Below are positions 41,311 to 49,783 of a stretch of 64,000 nucleotides of DNA, piece by piece (position 1 is the stretch's first letter; every line of letters begins with the position of its first letter). Made by a program: the position numbers and the translations under genes. Origin of the DNA: UBA7239 sp964509075 (GTDB taxonomy: Bacteria > Pseudomonadota > Gammaproteobacteria > Pseudomonadales > UBA7239); NCBI GenBank assembly GCA_964509075.1, contig CAZDWC010000005.1, positions 62,001 through 126,000 on the forward strand, given 5' to 3'. A model generated the notes under the pieces. That model was not told the DNA's origin and ran no database searches. It was given only the letters and a program-made list of their open reading frames with translations.

Positions 41311-41871
41311 CTATGCGGCCGATTCGTTCGCCGGGCGCTGCCAGCTTTCCGGACTGATGGCGAGATTGTTGTCAGCGCTGCTCACCCAAGCCTGACTGTC
41401 CTGTATGGTCACCTGCAAATCCATGTTGCGTTGCGCCATGTTCGCCAGTGTTTCCGTTGCCTCTTTGGGCAGATAGAGCACGCGCAGGTTGTCAAAGCGT
41501 GCGAGTTTGTCGCGATTCTTCTCCCACCACAGCGGCGCGGTGCGCGCGCCGTAGCTGATCACCGTCACTTGCCGGGCGCGGTTGCAGGCTTTGCGTATAC
41601 GGCTCTCGTCGGGCACGCCCACTTCTATCCAGTGGGTGATGGCATCGGTCAGGTCCTTGTCCCATAAATCCGGCTCGTCATCGGTGCTGATGCCACGGGT
41701 AAATTGCAGGTTGTCGCTGGCATACAGGGCAAAGGCCAGCAGGCGCACCATCAGGCGTTCTTCGGTTTCCGAAGGGTGGCAGGCCAGCGTCAGTGCATGG
41801 CTGGCGTAGTACTGGCGATCCATATCGGCAATGTTGAGCGCAGCTTTGTAGATGGTTGCCTTGAGGGCCAT
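41311..41871 (-). CDS. yaeQ: YaeQ family protein
   Basis: A 186-residue protein matching YaeQ along its length: Met-Ala-Leu-Lys-Ala-Thr-Ile-Tyr-Lys-Ala at the start, Asp-Arg-x-Tyr-Tyr-x-x-His-x-Leu-Thr-x-Ala-x-His-Pro-Ser-Glu-Thr-Glu, Phe-Thr-Arg-Gly-Ile-Ser, Glu-Pro-Asp-Leu-Trp and Trp-Ile-Glu-Val-Gly. The fold is a nuclease-like (PD-(D/E)XK-type) one, and the E. coli protein was once linked to RfaH suppression, but its function is not settled. It converges with the motY-like gene with nine bases between their stops. Confidence 0.94.
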   Translation of the reverse strand: MALKATIYKAALNIADMDRQYYASHALTLACHPSETEERLMVRLLAFALYASDNLQFTRGISTDDEPDLWDKDLTDAITHWIEVGVPDESRIRKACNRARQVTVISYGARTAPLWWEKNRDKLARFDNLRVLYLPKEATETLANMAQRNMDLQVTIQDSQAWVSSADNNLAISPESWQRPANESAA

Positions 41872-42009
41872 GGAGGAGAACCGGCGTAGCAGAGTGAGGA
41901 GGCATTATCCTGCAAGACGCGCTGTTTTGCAGAAGCATGGGATTACCCGTGTTTCGGCTTTATGGCAGTATCGCATTGCTTGAATACCTTGGTGCTGTAT
42001 AAAAAATCA

Positions 42010-42025
42010 CTGTTGATCTGTACAG
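42010..42025 (+). promoter_or_regulatory. LexA (SOS) box upstream of recA
   Basis: CTGTTGATCTGTACAG is a perfect match to the gammaproteobacterial LexA operator CTG-N10-CAG (here CTGT-N8-ACAG), 116 bases upstream of the recA ATG. A TATGCT hexamer at 42042-42047 could be the -10, with the operator over the -35 region, so LexA binding would block the promoter. This places recA, and probably recX, in the SOS regulon. Confidence 0.85.
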
Positions 42026-42140
42026 TATCAAAAAAGCAGGTTATGCTTGCATTCGCAAGACAGGTTTTTTGCAAGCCCACGTGGGGTGCGGCGCTGAGGC
42101 CGGCCCTGTTACATGAGATACACGAACGAGGTAATTGAAG

Positions 42141-43187
42141 ATGGATGCGAACAAAGAGAAGGCATTGGCAGCGGCAATGAGCCAGATCGAACGCCAGTTC
42201 GGCAAGGGCACCGTGATGCGCATGGGTGAGAAGGCCCATGAAGACATTCCATCCATATCGACAGGCTCGCTAGGGCTGGATATCGCGCTGGGCATCGGCG
42301 GCTTGCCGCGCGGCCGTATCGTCGAGATCTACGGGCCTGAATCCTCAGGTAAAACCACGCTGACACTGCAGGTCATTGCCGAGTGCCAGAAACTGGGTGG
42401 TACTGCTGCCTTTATCGATGCCGAGCACGCGCTGGATCCTGTCTATGCCGGCAAGCTGGGCGTCAATGTTGAAGATCTGATTGTGTCGCAGCCGGATACT
42501 GGTGAGCAGGCACTGGAAGTGGCCGACATGCTGGTGCGCTCCGGCGCCATCGACGTGCTGGTAGTGGACTCGGTGGCGGCGCTGACGCCCAAAGCCGAGA
42601 TTGAAGGCGAGATGGGCGATCACCACGTAGGCCTGCAGGCGCGCCTGATGTCACAGGCCTTGCGTAAACTCACGGGCAATATCAAGAACGCCAACTGTTT
42701 GGTGATCTTCATCAACCAGATCCGCATGAAGATTGGCGTGATGTTCGGCAACCCGGAAACCACAACCGGTGGTAACGCTCTCAAGTTCTACGCCTCGGTG
42801 CGTCTGGATATTCGTCGCACTGGCTCGGTCAAGGAAGGTGAGGAAGTGGTGGGTAGTGAAACCCGCGTCAAGGTGGTCAAGAACAAGGTGGCGCCGCCGT
42901 TCAAACAGGCCGAATTCCAGATCCTCTATGGGCAGGGTATCAACCTGTTAGGCGAAGTGATCGACATCAGCGTCAATGATGGCTATGTAGAGAAATCCGG
43001 AGCCTGGTACAGTTACAAGGGTGACAAAATTGGCCAAGGAAAAGCCAATGCTATCAAATACTTGCAGGAACATCCTGAAGTTGCTTCCGAGCTGGAGGCG
43101 AAGATACGCGAAGCTTATTTGCAAGGACCGGTCGAGGCGCGCAAGCAGACGGCTACCATTGTCGCTGCCGAAGAAGTTGATGTTTAA
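42141..43187 (+). CDS. recA: RecA recombinase
   Basis: The ATG at 42141 (Met-Asp-Ala-Asn-Lys-Glu-Lys-Ala) gives 348 residues; a TTG two codons upstream is less likely. RecA forms ATP-dependent filaments for strand exchange and triggers LexA cleavage. The Walker A Gly-Pro-Glu-Ser-Ser-Gly-Lys-Thr-Thr, Val-Val-Asp-Ser-Val-Ala-Ala-Leu (Walker B), loop L1 (Glu-Gly-Glu-Met-Gly-Asp-His-His-Val-Gly-Leu-Gln-Ala-Arg) and loop L2 (Gly-Asn-Pro-Glu-Thr-Thr-Thr-Gly-Gly-Asn-Ala-Leu) are all canonical. The divergent yaeQ and 269-base leader carry an SOS box. Confidence 0.99.
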   Translation: MDANKEKALAAAMSQIERQFGKGTVMRMGEKAHEDIPSISTGSLGLDIALGIGGLPRGRIVEIYGPESSGKTTLTLQVIAECQKLGGTAAFIDAEHALDPVYAGKLGVNVEDLIVSQPDTGEQALEVADMLVRSGAIDVLVVDSVAALTPKAEIEGEMGDHHVGLQARLMSQALRKLTGNIKNANCLVIFINQIRMKIGVMFGNPETTTGGNALKFYASVRLDIRRTGSVKEGEEVVGSETRVKVVKNKVAPPFKQAEFQILYGQGINLLGEVIDISVNDGYVEKSGAWYSYKGDKIGQGKANAIKYLQEHPEVASELEAKIREAYLQGPVEARKQTATIVAAEEVDV

Positions 43188-43230
43188 ATGACTTTAACTT
43201 TATTTTATAACTATTTGTTTTTAAAGATAT

Positions 43231-43692
43231 ATGGATATTGGTTCCGCAATGACAGCTCGCTTGCGCAGCGCCGCCCTTGAATTGTTGGGGCGGCGTGAGC
43301 ACAGCCGTAAAGAGTTGCTGGGCAAGCTGGCTGTCCGCTTCCAGTTGCCGGCAGATTCTGCGGTGCTGGTTTCCTGCTTACTGGCCTTGGCCGAAGCTGG
43401 TTACCAAAGCGATGAACGTTTTGCGGAGGTTTTCATGCGCAGTCGCCGCGCCCGTGGCTATGGTCCTGTCTTCATTGAGCAGGAGTTGCGTCAGCGCGGT
43501 CTGTCTGCAGATCTGATTGCAGCGGCAATAGACAGAAGTGATGACAGCTGGATCGAACTGGCCGCAGAGCAGCGGCGCAAGAAGTTCGGTGCGGGAGCGG
43601 TTACGGCTTTGTCGGAAAAGGCCAAGGTCATGCGCTTCTTGCGTTATCGCGGTTTTTTGTCGCCCCAGATCGAACAGGCTTTGCGTCATTGA
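43231..43692 (+). CDS. recX: RecX regulatory protein
   Basis: A 153-residue helical protein that caps and destabilises RecA filaments. Sequence features include Ala-Leu-Glu-Leu-Leu-Gly-Arg-Arg-Glu-His-Ser-Arg-Lys-Glu-Leu near the N terminus, Gly-Tyr-Gln-Ser-Asp-Glu-Arg-Phe-Ala-Glu in the middle and Arg-Gly-Tyr-Gly-Pro then Glu-Leu-Arg-Gln-Arg-Gly-Leu; the C-terminal Lys-Val-Met-Arg-Phe-Leu-x-x-Arg-Gly-Phe repeat completes the tandem three-helix architecture. It starts 43 bases after recA in the normal recA-recX order and is likely on the same SOS-controlled transcript. Confidence 0.95.
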   Translation: MDIGSAMTARLRSAALELLGRREHSRKELLGKLAVRFQLPADSAVLVSCLLALAEAGYQSDERFAEVFMRSRRARGYGPVFIEQELRQRGLSADLIAAAIDRSDDSWIELAAEQRRKKFGAGAVTALSEKAKVMRFLRYRGFLSPQIEQALRH

Positions 43693-43786
43693 GTACCCTG
43701 CCGGGATAGCCAGACATTTTGTGTAGAATGCCTGCTTTGGCAGATAACGGGTCTTGAAGAAGCCTGTTGATATTGCGGAGAGCTGC

Positions 43787-44431
43787 ATGGGGATGATCAA
43801 TTTCGGTGTTCCCGAAAAAATTGCACTGCAACTGGCACAAACACAAGCTTGCGATGTGTTCATCGAGACGGGAACCTATCGTGGTGATACCGCCAGATGG
43901 GCGGCGAATTTCTTTGCAGAAGTGCACACCATCGAAAACTCGCCTGAGCTCTATGCCCAGTACGGATCCGTGCTGGAGGAGAATCCCAGAATACATGCAC
44001 ATTGTGGTGACTCCCGGCAGATTCTCCCGGAGCTGCTCAAGGGGCTGGGACAGAAGCGGGCCTTGTACTGGCTGGATAGCCATTGGTTTGGTGGTGATAC
44101 CGGCGGGGGAGAAAATGACCAGTGTCCGCTGCTGGCGGAATTGGCCTGTCTGGCCGAGCGGCCGCAGGACGTCATTCTGATTGACGATGCCCGCCTGTTT
44201 TTGGCGGCTCCTCCCATGCCGCACAATCCGGCTTTGTGGCCAACCATACTCGAGGTGATGAAGGCGCTGCCGAAGTCGTCACGGGATCCCTTTGTACAGA
44301 TTGTGGATGACGTTATTTTTGTTGTGCCGGATGAGGTGCCGTTGCGGGATTGCCTGACTTCCTATGCCAAACGTCGTTCCAACAAATTCTGGCAGGCCTA
44401 TCAACAGCAGGCTGAAAAAAACAGGGAATAG
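43787..44431 (+). CDS. Methyltransferase-like protein (class I SAM fold)
   Basis: The ATG at 43787, eight bases after a GGAG site, gives 214 residues. A Rossmann start Val-Phe-Ile-Glu-Thr-Gly-Thr-Tyr-Arg-Gly-Asp-Thr-Ala-Arg-Trp resembles motif I of class I methyltransferases, with an acidic end to the next strand (Val-His-Thr-Ile-Glu) and Asp in Cys-Gly-Asp-Ser as the third. The later Trp-Leu-Asp-Ser-His-Trp-Phe-Gly-Gly-Asp-Thr and Leu-Ile-Asp-Asp-Ala-Arg are seen in uncharacterised sugar or glycan-related methyltransferases. The acceptor is unknown. A TAGAAT hexamer is found 58 bases upstream. The gene lies between recX and tRNA-Arg. Confidence 0.7.
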   Translation: MGMINFGVPEKIALQLAQTQACDVFIETGTYRGDTARWAANFFAEVHTIENSPELYAQYGSVLEENPRIHAHCGDSRQILPELLKGLGQKRALYWLDSHWFGGDTGGGENDQCPLLAELACLAERPQDVILIDDARLFLAAPPMPHNPALWPTILEVMKALPKSSRDPFVQIVDDVIFVVPDEVPLRDCLTSYAKRRSNKFWQAYQQQAEKNRE

Positions 44432-44437
44432 CTTAAT

Positions 44438-44514
<77 letters not shown>

Positions 44515-44578
44515 TGGAGTTTCTGACTTACTGAAATGTCCGAATTATATGTGCGTGACCAAGCAAATGTGCAGGCGT

Positions 44579-45028
44579 TCAGGCGCATTCATCGGCGAGG
44601 TCGGCCGAGGTGTCCTGCAGGCGCTGTGCGAGTATGCGTGCCACGTTTTTCATGATCAGCAAGGCAATATCGGGTCGTTGCTTTTCCAGTGCGCCATAGA
44701 CAGCACGGGAAAAACAGGCCAACCGCGCCGGCTCCTGTGCGCGGATGCTGGCAGAGCGCTGGCGATCCGACAGCAGCGCCATTTCACCGATAACGTCACG
44801 CGGGCCGAACTCACTGAGCACGGTTTCCTCACCGCCCAGTTTGCTCATTTTCACAGCTACCAGAGCACCTTCCAGCACGATGGAGACTGTGTCCGCCGGT
44901 GAGCCCTCGCTGTAGAGCACTTCACCTGCCCGCAGGGAGATGTCCTGCAGGCGCGGTGCTATATGCGCAAACTGCTCATCGTCCAGCAGTCTGAACAATT
45001 GGCTGTCGCGGATCAGCTCGGTGCTCAT
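44579..45028 (-). CDS. Cyclic nucleotide-binding domain protein (Crp-like, no DNA-binding domain)
   Basis: The ATG at 45028 gives 149 residues: one cyclic-nucleotide-binding beta-barrel. Recognisable are Leu-Arg-Ala-Gly-Glu-Val-Leu-Tyr-Ser-Glu-Gly near residue 31, Val-Leu-Glu-Gly-Ala-Leu-Val-Ala, Phe-Gly-Pro-Arg-Asp-Val-Ile-Gly-Glu-Met-Ala-Leu-Leu and Arg-Ser-Ala-Ser-Ile-Arg-Ala (phosphate cassette with the Arg). There is no helix-turn-helix, so it is a stand-alone sensor or regulatory subunit. It lies 11 bases after the acyl-CoA dehydrogenase on the same strand, which suggests joint expression. Confidence 0.88.
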   Translation of the reverse strand: MSTELIRDSQLFRLLDDEQFAHIAPRLQDISLRAGEVLYSEGSPADTVSIVLEGALVAVKMSKLGGEETVLSEFGPRDVIGEMALLSDRQRSASIRAQEPARLACFSRAVYGALEKQRPDIALLIMKNVARILAQRLQDTSADLADECA

Positions 45029-45039
45029 GGCGTTTCTTT

Positions 45040-46164
45040 TCAGGCTGTCTGCGGCAGCAGCTGTATGCTGTTGTCGGCAGCCAGCAGTTCGCCGAGTTGT
45101 GCCAGCTGCCAGCTGCCACCGCCAGAGGCGATCTCCATTTGCTTGAACCACAGATAGTAGCGATGCAGTGGGTACTCGACATCTGCGCCAATGCCGCCAT
45201 GCAAATGCTGGGTGATGTGCGCTACCCGATGGCCGCCGATGGCCGCCCACCACTTGGCAGTGTGTACATCAGCCTGGGCAGGCAGGTTTTCCGACAGTTT
45301 CCACATGGCTTCGAAATAGCTGGAGCGCAGGCATTCGATGTCGATGTAGGCATCTGCACATTTCATGGTGGTGTTCTGGAAGCTGGCAATCGGCATCTCG
45401 AACTGTTTGCGCTCGGTGGTGTACTCTGCGGTACGACGCAGGGCTTCTTCCGTAATGCCCACCATAGTGGCGCAGCTGGCAACGGCTGCATGCTCAACCA
45501 TGAATTCCAGCACGTCGGCACCACCGAGGTAATCGGCTGCGGCATTGTCGAACTGGACGTGATACAGCGGTTCATGGTTAGTGCTGTCTATATAGTCGGT
45601 CTTGACGCCGTTGCTGCCCGGTTCGACCAGAAATACAGCCTTGCCGCTGCCAGTGTCGGCAGCCACCAGAATCACGCTAGCCTGTGCGGCGTAGGGAACA
45701 CAGAGGCGTTCGCCGCTCAGTTGCCAGTTGTCTCCATTCTGTTTGGCGGTGCAGATCGGGCGAATGGCTTCCACCATGGATGCTTCGGCAATGGCGCCGG
45801 TAAGAATGGCTTCGCCGGTGGCCAGCGCGGGCAGGTATTTCGCCTGCTGGGCTGCAGATCCAAAGCGTGCCAAGGGCAGACCGCCGAGTACCAGGCTGGG
45901 TAGCAGGGGCACAGGTGCGACAAAACGACCCTGTTCTTCGAGAATCTGGCAAATTTCAATAAAGCCGAATCCGCTGCCGCCATGAGCCTCAGGTACTGCT
46001 GTGCCGAGCAGGCCGGCTTCTGCGAACAGTTGCCACAGCGACTGGCTGTAAAGCTCTCCGGTCTTGCCGAACTGCATCAGGAACTCGTCATGGCAGTTCT
46101 CGCGCAAGATCTGGTTGGCCAGATCCTTGATCTGGGTCTGTTCTTCGGTGAAGGAGAAATCCAT
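45040..46164 (-). CDS. Acyl-CoA dehydrogenase family protein
   Basis: The ATG at 46164 (Met-Asp-Phe-Ser-Phe-Thr-Glu-Glu-Gln) gives 374 residues, the usual size. The three domains are visible: the N-terminal helices with Gly-Leu-Leu-Gly-Thr-Ala-Val-Pro-Glu-Ala-His-Gly-Gly-Ser-Gly, the mid beta-domain with Leu-Ser-Gly-Glu-Arg-Leu-Cys-Val-Pro, and the C-terminal helices with Arg-Lys-Gln-Phe and Gln-Leu-His-Gly-Gly-Ile-Gly near the FAD site. A clear catalytic Glu at the usual position is not evident, as in the FadE/steroid-type small subunits that pair with a second chain. Acyl substrate unknown. Confidence 0.9.
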   Translation of the reverse strand: MDFSFTEEQTQIKDLANQILRENCHDEFLMQFGKTGELYSQSLWQLFAEAGLLGTAVPEAHGGSGFGFIEICQILEEQGRFVAPVPLLPSLVLGGLPLARFGSAAQQAKYLPALATGEAILTGAIAEASMVEAIRPICTAKQNGDNWQLSGERLCVPYAAQASVILVAADTGSGKAVFLVEPGSNGVKTDYIDSTNHEPLYHVQFDNAAADYLGGADVLEFMVEHAAVASCATMVGITEEALRRTAEYTTERKQFEMPIASFQNTTMKCADAYIDIECLRSSYFEAMWKLSENLPAQADVHTAKWWAAIGGHRVAHITQHLHGGIGADVEYPLHRYYLWFKQMEIASGGGSWQLAQLGELLAADNSIQLLPQTA

Positions 46165-46299
46165 GCTGACAACCTCTCTCGCCATGGTTATGAAAAGTGA
46201 GCGCATTTTGCCACAGATGCGCCGTGGTGGGATGTGGTAATTTCCGCGGTCATGGGCTCTGTGGCGGGTAGGCAGGTGGCGGGGTATTTCCGGGTTTTG

Positions 46300-46308
46300 T
46301 GGTAAAGT
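46300..46308 (+). promoter_or_regulatory. Candidate extended -10 element upstream of exbB
   Basis: TGGTAAAGT fits an extended -10 pattern, 46 bases before the chosen exbB start and in the 190-base gap between divergent genes. It closely matches TGGTAAACT before ribH. It would drive the exbB-exbD-lpxK-kdsB-phosphatase-murB block. No strong -35 is visible. Confidence 0.4.
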
Positions 46309-46354
46309 ACCGCCGCTTTTCATGGCTGTTTGATTGCCGCATACGGGGGTTTCT

Positions 46355-47002
46355 GTGTACGAAATGGTTCTGGCGGGTGGCTGGATGATGGTGCCACTGT
46401 TGCTGTGCTCTGTCGCGGTATTCACGGTAGCCGCTGAGCGCTACTGGTCGCTCAATCCCCAAAAAATTGTGCCGGCTTCACTGCTGGTGCAAATCTGGAA
46501 CTGGCTCAAGCAGGGTCAGCTGGACAGCAAGAAGATAAAGGCGGTGCATGATTCCTCTCCCCTGGGGCAGGTACTGGCAGCCGGCTTGAGCAACACCCGT
46601 CACGGCCGTGCGGTAATGATCGAGAGCATGGAAGTGGCTGCCAGTCGCGTGCAGCATGATCTGGAGCGCTATCTCACGATTCTCAGCAGCATTGCCAACA
46701 TTGCACCACTGCTGGGTCTGCTCGGCACGGTGGTGGGCACCATCAAGATTTTTTCCGCCATCATGCTGGAGGGTGGGTCTGGCAATCCCAGCGCGTTGGC
46801 TGGCGGCATTTCCGAGGCCTTGATCACTACCGCGACCGGTCTGGCTGTCGCCATTCCTGCTTCGCTGGCCAGCCGCTATTTTTATCGCATGGTCGATGGT
46901 TTCATGGTCAGCATCCAGCAGGACGCAATGAAGCTGGTGGATGCACTGCACAGTGATCGCAAGGTCAAAAGCAGCGACAAGGCAGCTGTCGAGGCTGAGT
47001 GA
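46355..47002 (+). CDS. exbB: MotA/TolQ/ExbB proton channel family protein
   Basis: From the GTG at 46355 the product is 215 residues; a TTG seven codons earlier is possible. Three membrane segments are seen, with the family's Leu-Leu-Gly-Leu-Leu-Gly-Thr-Val-Val-Gly-Thr-Ile-Lys-Ile-Phe in the second and Glu-Ala-Leu-Ile-Thr-Thr-Ala-Thr-Gly-Leu-Ala-Val-Ala-Ile-Pro in the third, including the channel Thr residues. With ExbD it forms a proton-driven energiser, here of the type linked to lipopolysaccharide genes rather than a TonB locus, as in Pseudomonas upstream of lpxK. Confidence 0.94.
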   Translation: MYEMVLAGGWMMVPLLLCSVAVFTVAAERYWSLNPQKIVPASLLVQIWNWLKQGQLDSKKIKAVHDSSPLGQVLAAGLSNTRHGRAVMIESMEVAASRVQHDLERYLTILSSIANIAPLLGLLGTVVGTIKIFSAIMLEGGSGNPSALAGGISEALITTATGLAVAIPASLASRYFYRMVDGFMVSIQQDAMKLVDALHSDRKVKSSDKAAVEAE

Positions 47003-47024
47003 TATTGATACCGAGTGATCGACT

Positions 47025-47453
47025 GTGAAAATCCGTAAACCCAGCCGCCAGGAAGACTATATCAATGTCGTGCCTTTCATCGACATCCTGTTGGTGTTGC
47101 TGATTTTTTTCATGGTTTCCAGTCGCTTCACACACAATGCCGAGCTGCGCATGGAGTTGCCGACGGCAGAGCAGACGGCGGGTCAGCAACGCCAGCCGGA
47201 GACCGTTGAGCTGGCCGTGCATGAAGATGGCAGTTATTCCATCAACGGGCAGCCATTGGTAAATGACAAGCCGGAAACCTTGCGCAAAGGGTTGCAGGAA
47301 GTCGCCGGGCAGCGCACAGATATTCCACTAATTCTCTCTGCGGACGCCAATGCTCGCCACCAAGCCGTTGTTACAGCGATGGATGTTGCAGGGCAACTGG
47401 GCTTTGCCAAACTGAGCATCACCACACGACGCGATGAAAGCGCGAATCGCTGA
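47025..47453 (+). CDS. exbD: Biopolymer transport protein ExbD
   Basis: A 142-residue partner of ExbB from a GTG start. It has one membrane segment, residues about 14-34, with the essential Asp at 20 in Val-Val-Pro-Phe-Ile-Asp-Ile-Leu-Leu-Val-Leu-Leu-Ile-Phe-Phe, followed by a periplasmic domain with Gly-Gln-Pro-Leu-Val and Leu-Ser-Ala-Asp-Ala-Asn. The gene begins 22 bases after exbB and its last 20 bases overlap the start of lpxK, consistent with a single operon. Confidence 0.95.
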   Translation: MKIRKPSRQEDYINVVPFIDILLVLLIFFMVSSRFTHNAELRMELPTAEQTAGQQRQPETVELAVHEDGSYSINGQPLVNDKPETLRKGLQEVAGQRTDIPLILSADANARHQAVVTAMDVAGQLGFAKLSITTRRDESANR

Positions 47454-48510
47454 AGCTTTCCTGCGCGCCTGGTACGGGCGTGTCTGGTGGTTTTACCTGG
47501 TGCTGCCGCTGTTGTGGCCACTTTCTCTCCTGTTCACGGCACTGGCGGCAGTGCGCCGACGTCAGTTGCAAAAAACACAGTCGACACTGCCGGTGCCTGT
47601 GGTTGTTGTAGGCAATATCAGTGTCGGTGGCACAGGCAAAACCCCCTTGTTGTGCGCAATAGTGGATGTCTTGCGTGCGCAAGGCATGACGCCCGGCATC
47701 ATCGCGCGCGGTTATGGCGGCATGCATAACGGTGCGCCGCGTCGGGTGGCTGTCACGGATGTGGCAACGGAAGTGGGCGATGAGCCCTTGCTGTTGGTGC
47801 GACGCACGGCCTGCCCGGTTGTTATCGGTTGTTCCCGGCTTGCTGCTGCAGAAATGCTGTTGCAGCAAGCGCACTGTGACGTGATTTTGTCCGATGACGG
47901 ATTGCAGCACTACGCATTACCGCGTGATGTCGAGATCGTTGTGATTGATGCCGTGCGTGGCATCGGCAATGGCCATTGTCTGCCTGCCGGCCCGCTGCGC
48001 GAGCCTCCTGCTCGCTTGCAGGAGGTGGATTTGGTCGTGGTCAATGGCGATGCCGGGCCATGCTGGCGAGCTGACCAGACACGCATGCAGGTCCGGCCGC
48101 TGCACTGGTTGCATATGGGCAGCGGTGAATGCCGTGCACTGGATACATTGCCGCAAGGCACGCGCGTACACGCGCTGGCGGGCATCGGCAATCCGCAGCG
48201 TTTTTTCGCCAGCTTGCGCAGTCTTGGTCTGGATGTGGTCGAACACGTTTTTCCGGATCACCATGATTATCAGCCGGGTGATTTGGTGTTTTCGGAGTAT
48301 TTGCCGTTGGTGATGACGGAAAAGGATGCTGTCAAATGCAGTGATCTGTTGTCACCCACTGCAGGTGAAAATGCCTGGGTATTGATTGTGGCCGCGCAGC
48401 TGGAAAACGATTTTGCCGAAAGGCTGCTGCAGAAAATTCGCAGCGCACAAGCGCGAAGGGCCAGCAAAAAAACAGCACAAGAACGGCGAAAGCCGGAACG
48501 GAGAACCTGA
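47434..48510 (+). CDS. lpxK: Tetraacyldisaccharide 4'-kinase
   Basis: A 358-residue inner-membrane kinase that phosphorylates the lipid A disaccharide at the 4' position. It has one N-terminal membrane segment (about 17-40) and the Walker A Gly-Asn-Ile-Ser-Val-Gly-Gly-Thr-Gly-Lys-Thr-Pro at residues 60-71, then Ser-Arg-Gly-Tyr-like Ala-Arg-Gly-Tyr-Gly-Gly, Asp-Asp-Gly-Leu-Gln-His-Tyr with the catalytic Asp, Pro-Ala-Gly-Pro-Leu-Arg-Glu-Pro and Pro-Asp-His-His-Asp-Tyr. The stop and the kdsB start share a base (TGATG). The small Trm112-like gene often found next is missing. Confidence 0.97.
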   Translation: MKARIAEAFLRAWYGRVWWFYLVLPLLWPLSLLFTALAAVRRRQLQKTQSTLPVPVVVVGNISVGGTGKTPLLCAIVDVLRAQGMTPGIIARGYGGMHNGAPRRVAVTDVATEVGDEPLLLVRRTACPVVIGCSRLAAAEMLLQQAHCDVILSDDGLQHYALPRDVEIVVIDAVRGIGNGHCLPAGPLREPPARLQEVDLVVVNGDAGPCWRADQTRMQVRPLHWLHMGSGECRALDTLPQGTRVHALAGIGNPQRFFASLRSLGLDVVEHVFPDHHDYQPGDLVFSEYLPLVMTEKDAVKCSDLLSPTAGENAWVLIVAAQLENDFAERLLQKIRSAQARRASKKTAQERRKPERRT

Positions 48511-49259
48511 TGAGTTTTGTAGTCGTGATTCCTGCGCGTTTTGCGTCAACGCGCCTGCCGGGCAAGCCTCTGCTGGATATTGCAGGCAAGCCGATGATCC
48601 AGCACGTCTGGCAACGTGCCATGGAGAGCCGCGCCGAGCATGTGTTGATCGCCACCGATGATGTGCGTATTGCCGAAGTGGCGAAGGGTTTTGGTGCCGA
48701 TGTAGTGATGACACGCAGCAGTCATCCCTCCGGCACGGATCGCCTGCAGGAAGTTGCAGAACAACAGGGCTGGAAAGATCATGCAGCCGTGGTGAATGTA
48801 CAGGGCGATGAGCCGCTGATTCCACCGTCGGTGATCAATCAGGTTGCCGATGTGTTGCTCAGCCATCCGCGTGCGGATGTGGCAACCTTGTGTGAAGCCA
48901 TTGTCGATGAAAACCAGTTTCGCGATCCCAATGCAGTAAAAGTGGTCTGTAATGAAGCAGGCGAGGCACTGTACTTCAGTCGTGCACCGATCCCGTGGCC
49001 GCGCGACGGAGTGCCCGACAATCTTTCCGTGTCACAACCGTTAGCCTATCGCCATATCGGCATTTATGCCTACCGTGCAGGATTCCTGCATCGCTATGTG
49101 AGTTGGCCACCGTGCGCACTGGAACAAACGGAAAAACTGGAACAGTTGCGTGCGCTGTATCAGGGCGCTGTTATTCAGGTCGCCGAAGCCTGTGCCGGTA
49201 TTCCGGCAGGTGTTGATACCGAACATGACCTCGAAGCCGTGCGCAAGTTATTGCAATGA
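48510..49259 (+). CDS. kdsB: 3-deoxy-manno-octulosonate cytidylyltransferase
   Basis: A 249-residue enzyme that activates Kdo as CMP-Kdo for inner-core lipopolysaccharide. The N-terminal Val-Ile-Pro-Ala-Arg-Phe-Ala-Ser-Thr-Arg-Leu-Pro-Gly-Lys-Pro-Leu is the family signature. Ala-Thr-Asp-Asp, Gly-Thr-Asp-Arg-Leu-Gln-Glu, Asn-Val-Gln-Gly-Asp-Glu-Pro-Leu (metal-binding Asp) and His-Ile-Gly-Ile-Tyr-Ala-Tyr follow in normal order. Its stop overlaps an ATG in the next gene's frame at 49256. Confidence 0.97.
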   Translation: MSFVVVIPARFASTRLPGKPLLDIAGKPMIQHVWQRAMESRAEHVLIATDDVRIAEVAKGFGADVVMTRSSHPSGTDRLQEVAEQQGWKDHAAVVNVQGDEPLIPPSVINQVADVLLSHPRADVATLCEAIVDENQFRDPNAVKVVCNEAGEALYFSRAPIPWPRDGVPDNLSVSQPLAYRHIGIYAYRAGFLHRYVSWPPCALEQTEKLEQLRALYQGAVIQVAEACAGIPAGVDTEHDLEAVRKLLQ

Positions 49260-49294
49260 CATCCGGATCCGTGAATTCAAAAGGCGCGTCAACC

Positions 49295-49780
49295 ATGCCG
49301 GTAAAAGTTTTGTTTGTCTGTCTTGGCAATATCTGTCGCTCACCGACAGCGCATGGTATTTTCGAGCAGCGTGTGCGCGAAGCCGGTCTGCAGGAAAAAA
49401 TTCTGGTCGATTCGGCAGCGACCGGCGCGTTTCATGTCGGCAATCCGCCGGATCCGCGCACGATTCGTGCGGCTGCAGCGCGCGGTTATGATTTGACTGG
49501 ACAAATTGCGCGTCAGGTGCGGCCGCAAGACTTCAACGAATTTGATTTCATCTTGCCGATGGATCGCATGAACCTCGGCAACCTGAAGGCACTCAAGCCC
49601 AAGAATTTCACCGGACATCTTGGCTTGTTCATGGAATTCAGCAAGCAGCGCCAGTATTCACAGGTGCCTGATCCCTACAGTGATGGGCCGGAGGGTTTTG
49701 AACTGGTCCTCAATCTGGTGGAAGATGCCGCCGCCGGATTGCTGGAACATATTCGCCGCGAACATTTGCAGGTGTTGTAA
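49295..49780 (+). CDS. Low-molecular-weight protein tyrosine phosphatase
   Basis: From the ATG at 49295 the product is 161 residues, with the active-site P loop Cys9-Leu-Gly-Asn-Ile-Cys-Arg15-Ser close to the N terminus as in all family members. The general acid Asp lies in Pro-Asp-Pro-Tyr near residue 127. An upstream ATG at 49256 overlapping kdsB (ATGA) would add 13 unconserved residues and may be used for coupling. Such phosphatases often act on tyrosine kinases that control polysaccharide export. It sits in the lpxK-kdsB-murB block as in Pseudomonas. Confidence 0.93.
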   Translation: MPVKVLFVCLGNICRSPTAHGIFEQRVREAGLQEKILVDSAATGAFHVGNPPDPRTIRAAAARGYDLTGQIARQVRPQDFNEFDFILPMDRMNLGNLKALKPKNFTGHLGLFMEFSKQRQYSQVPDPYSDGPEGFELVLNLVEDAAAGLLEHIRREHLQVL

Positions 49781-49783
49781 CCC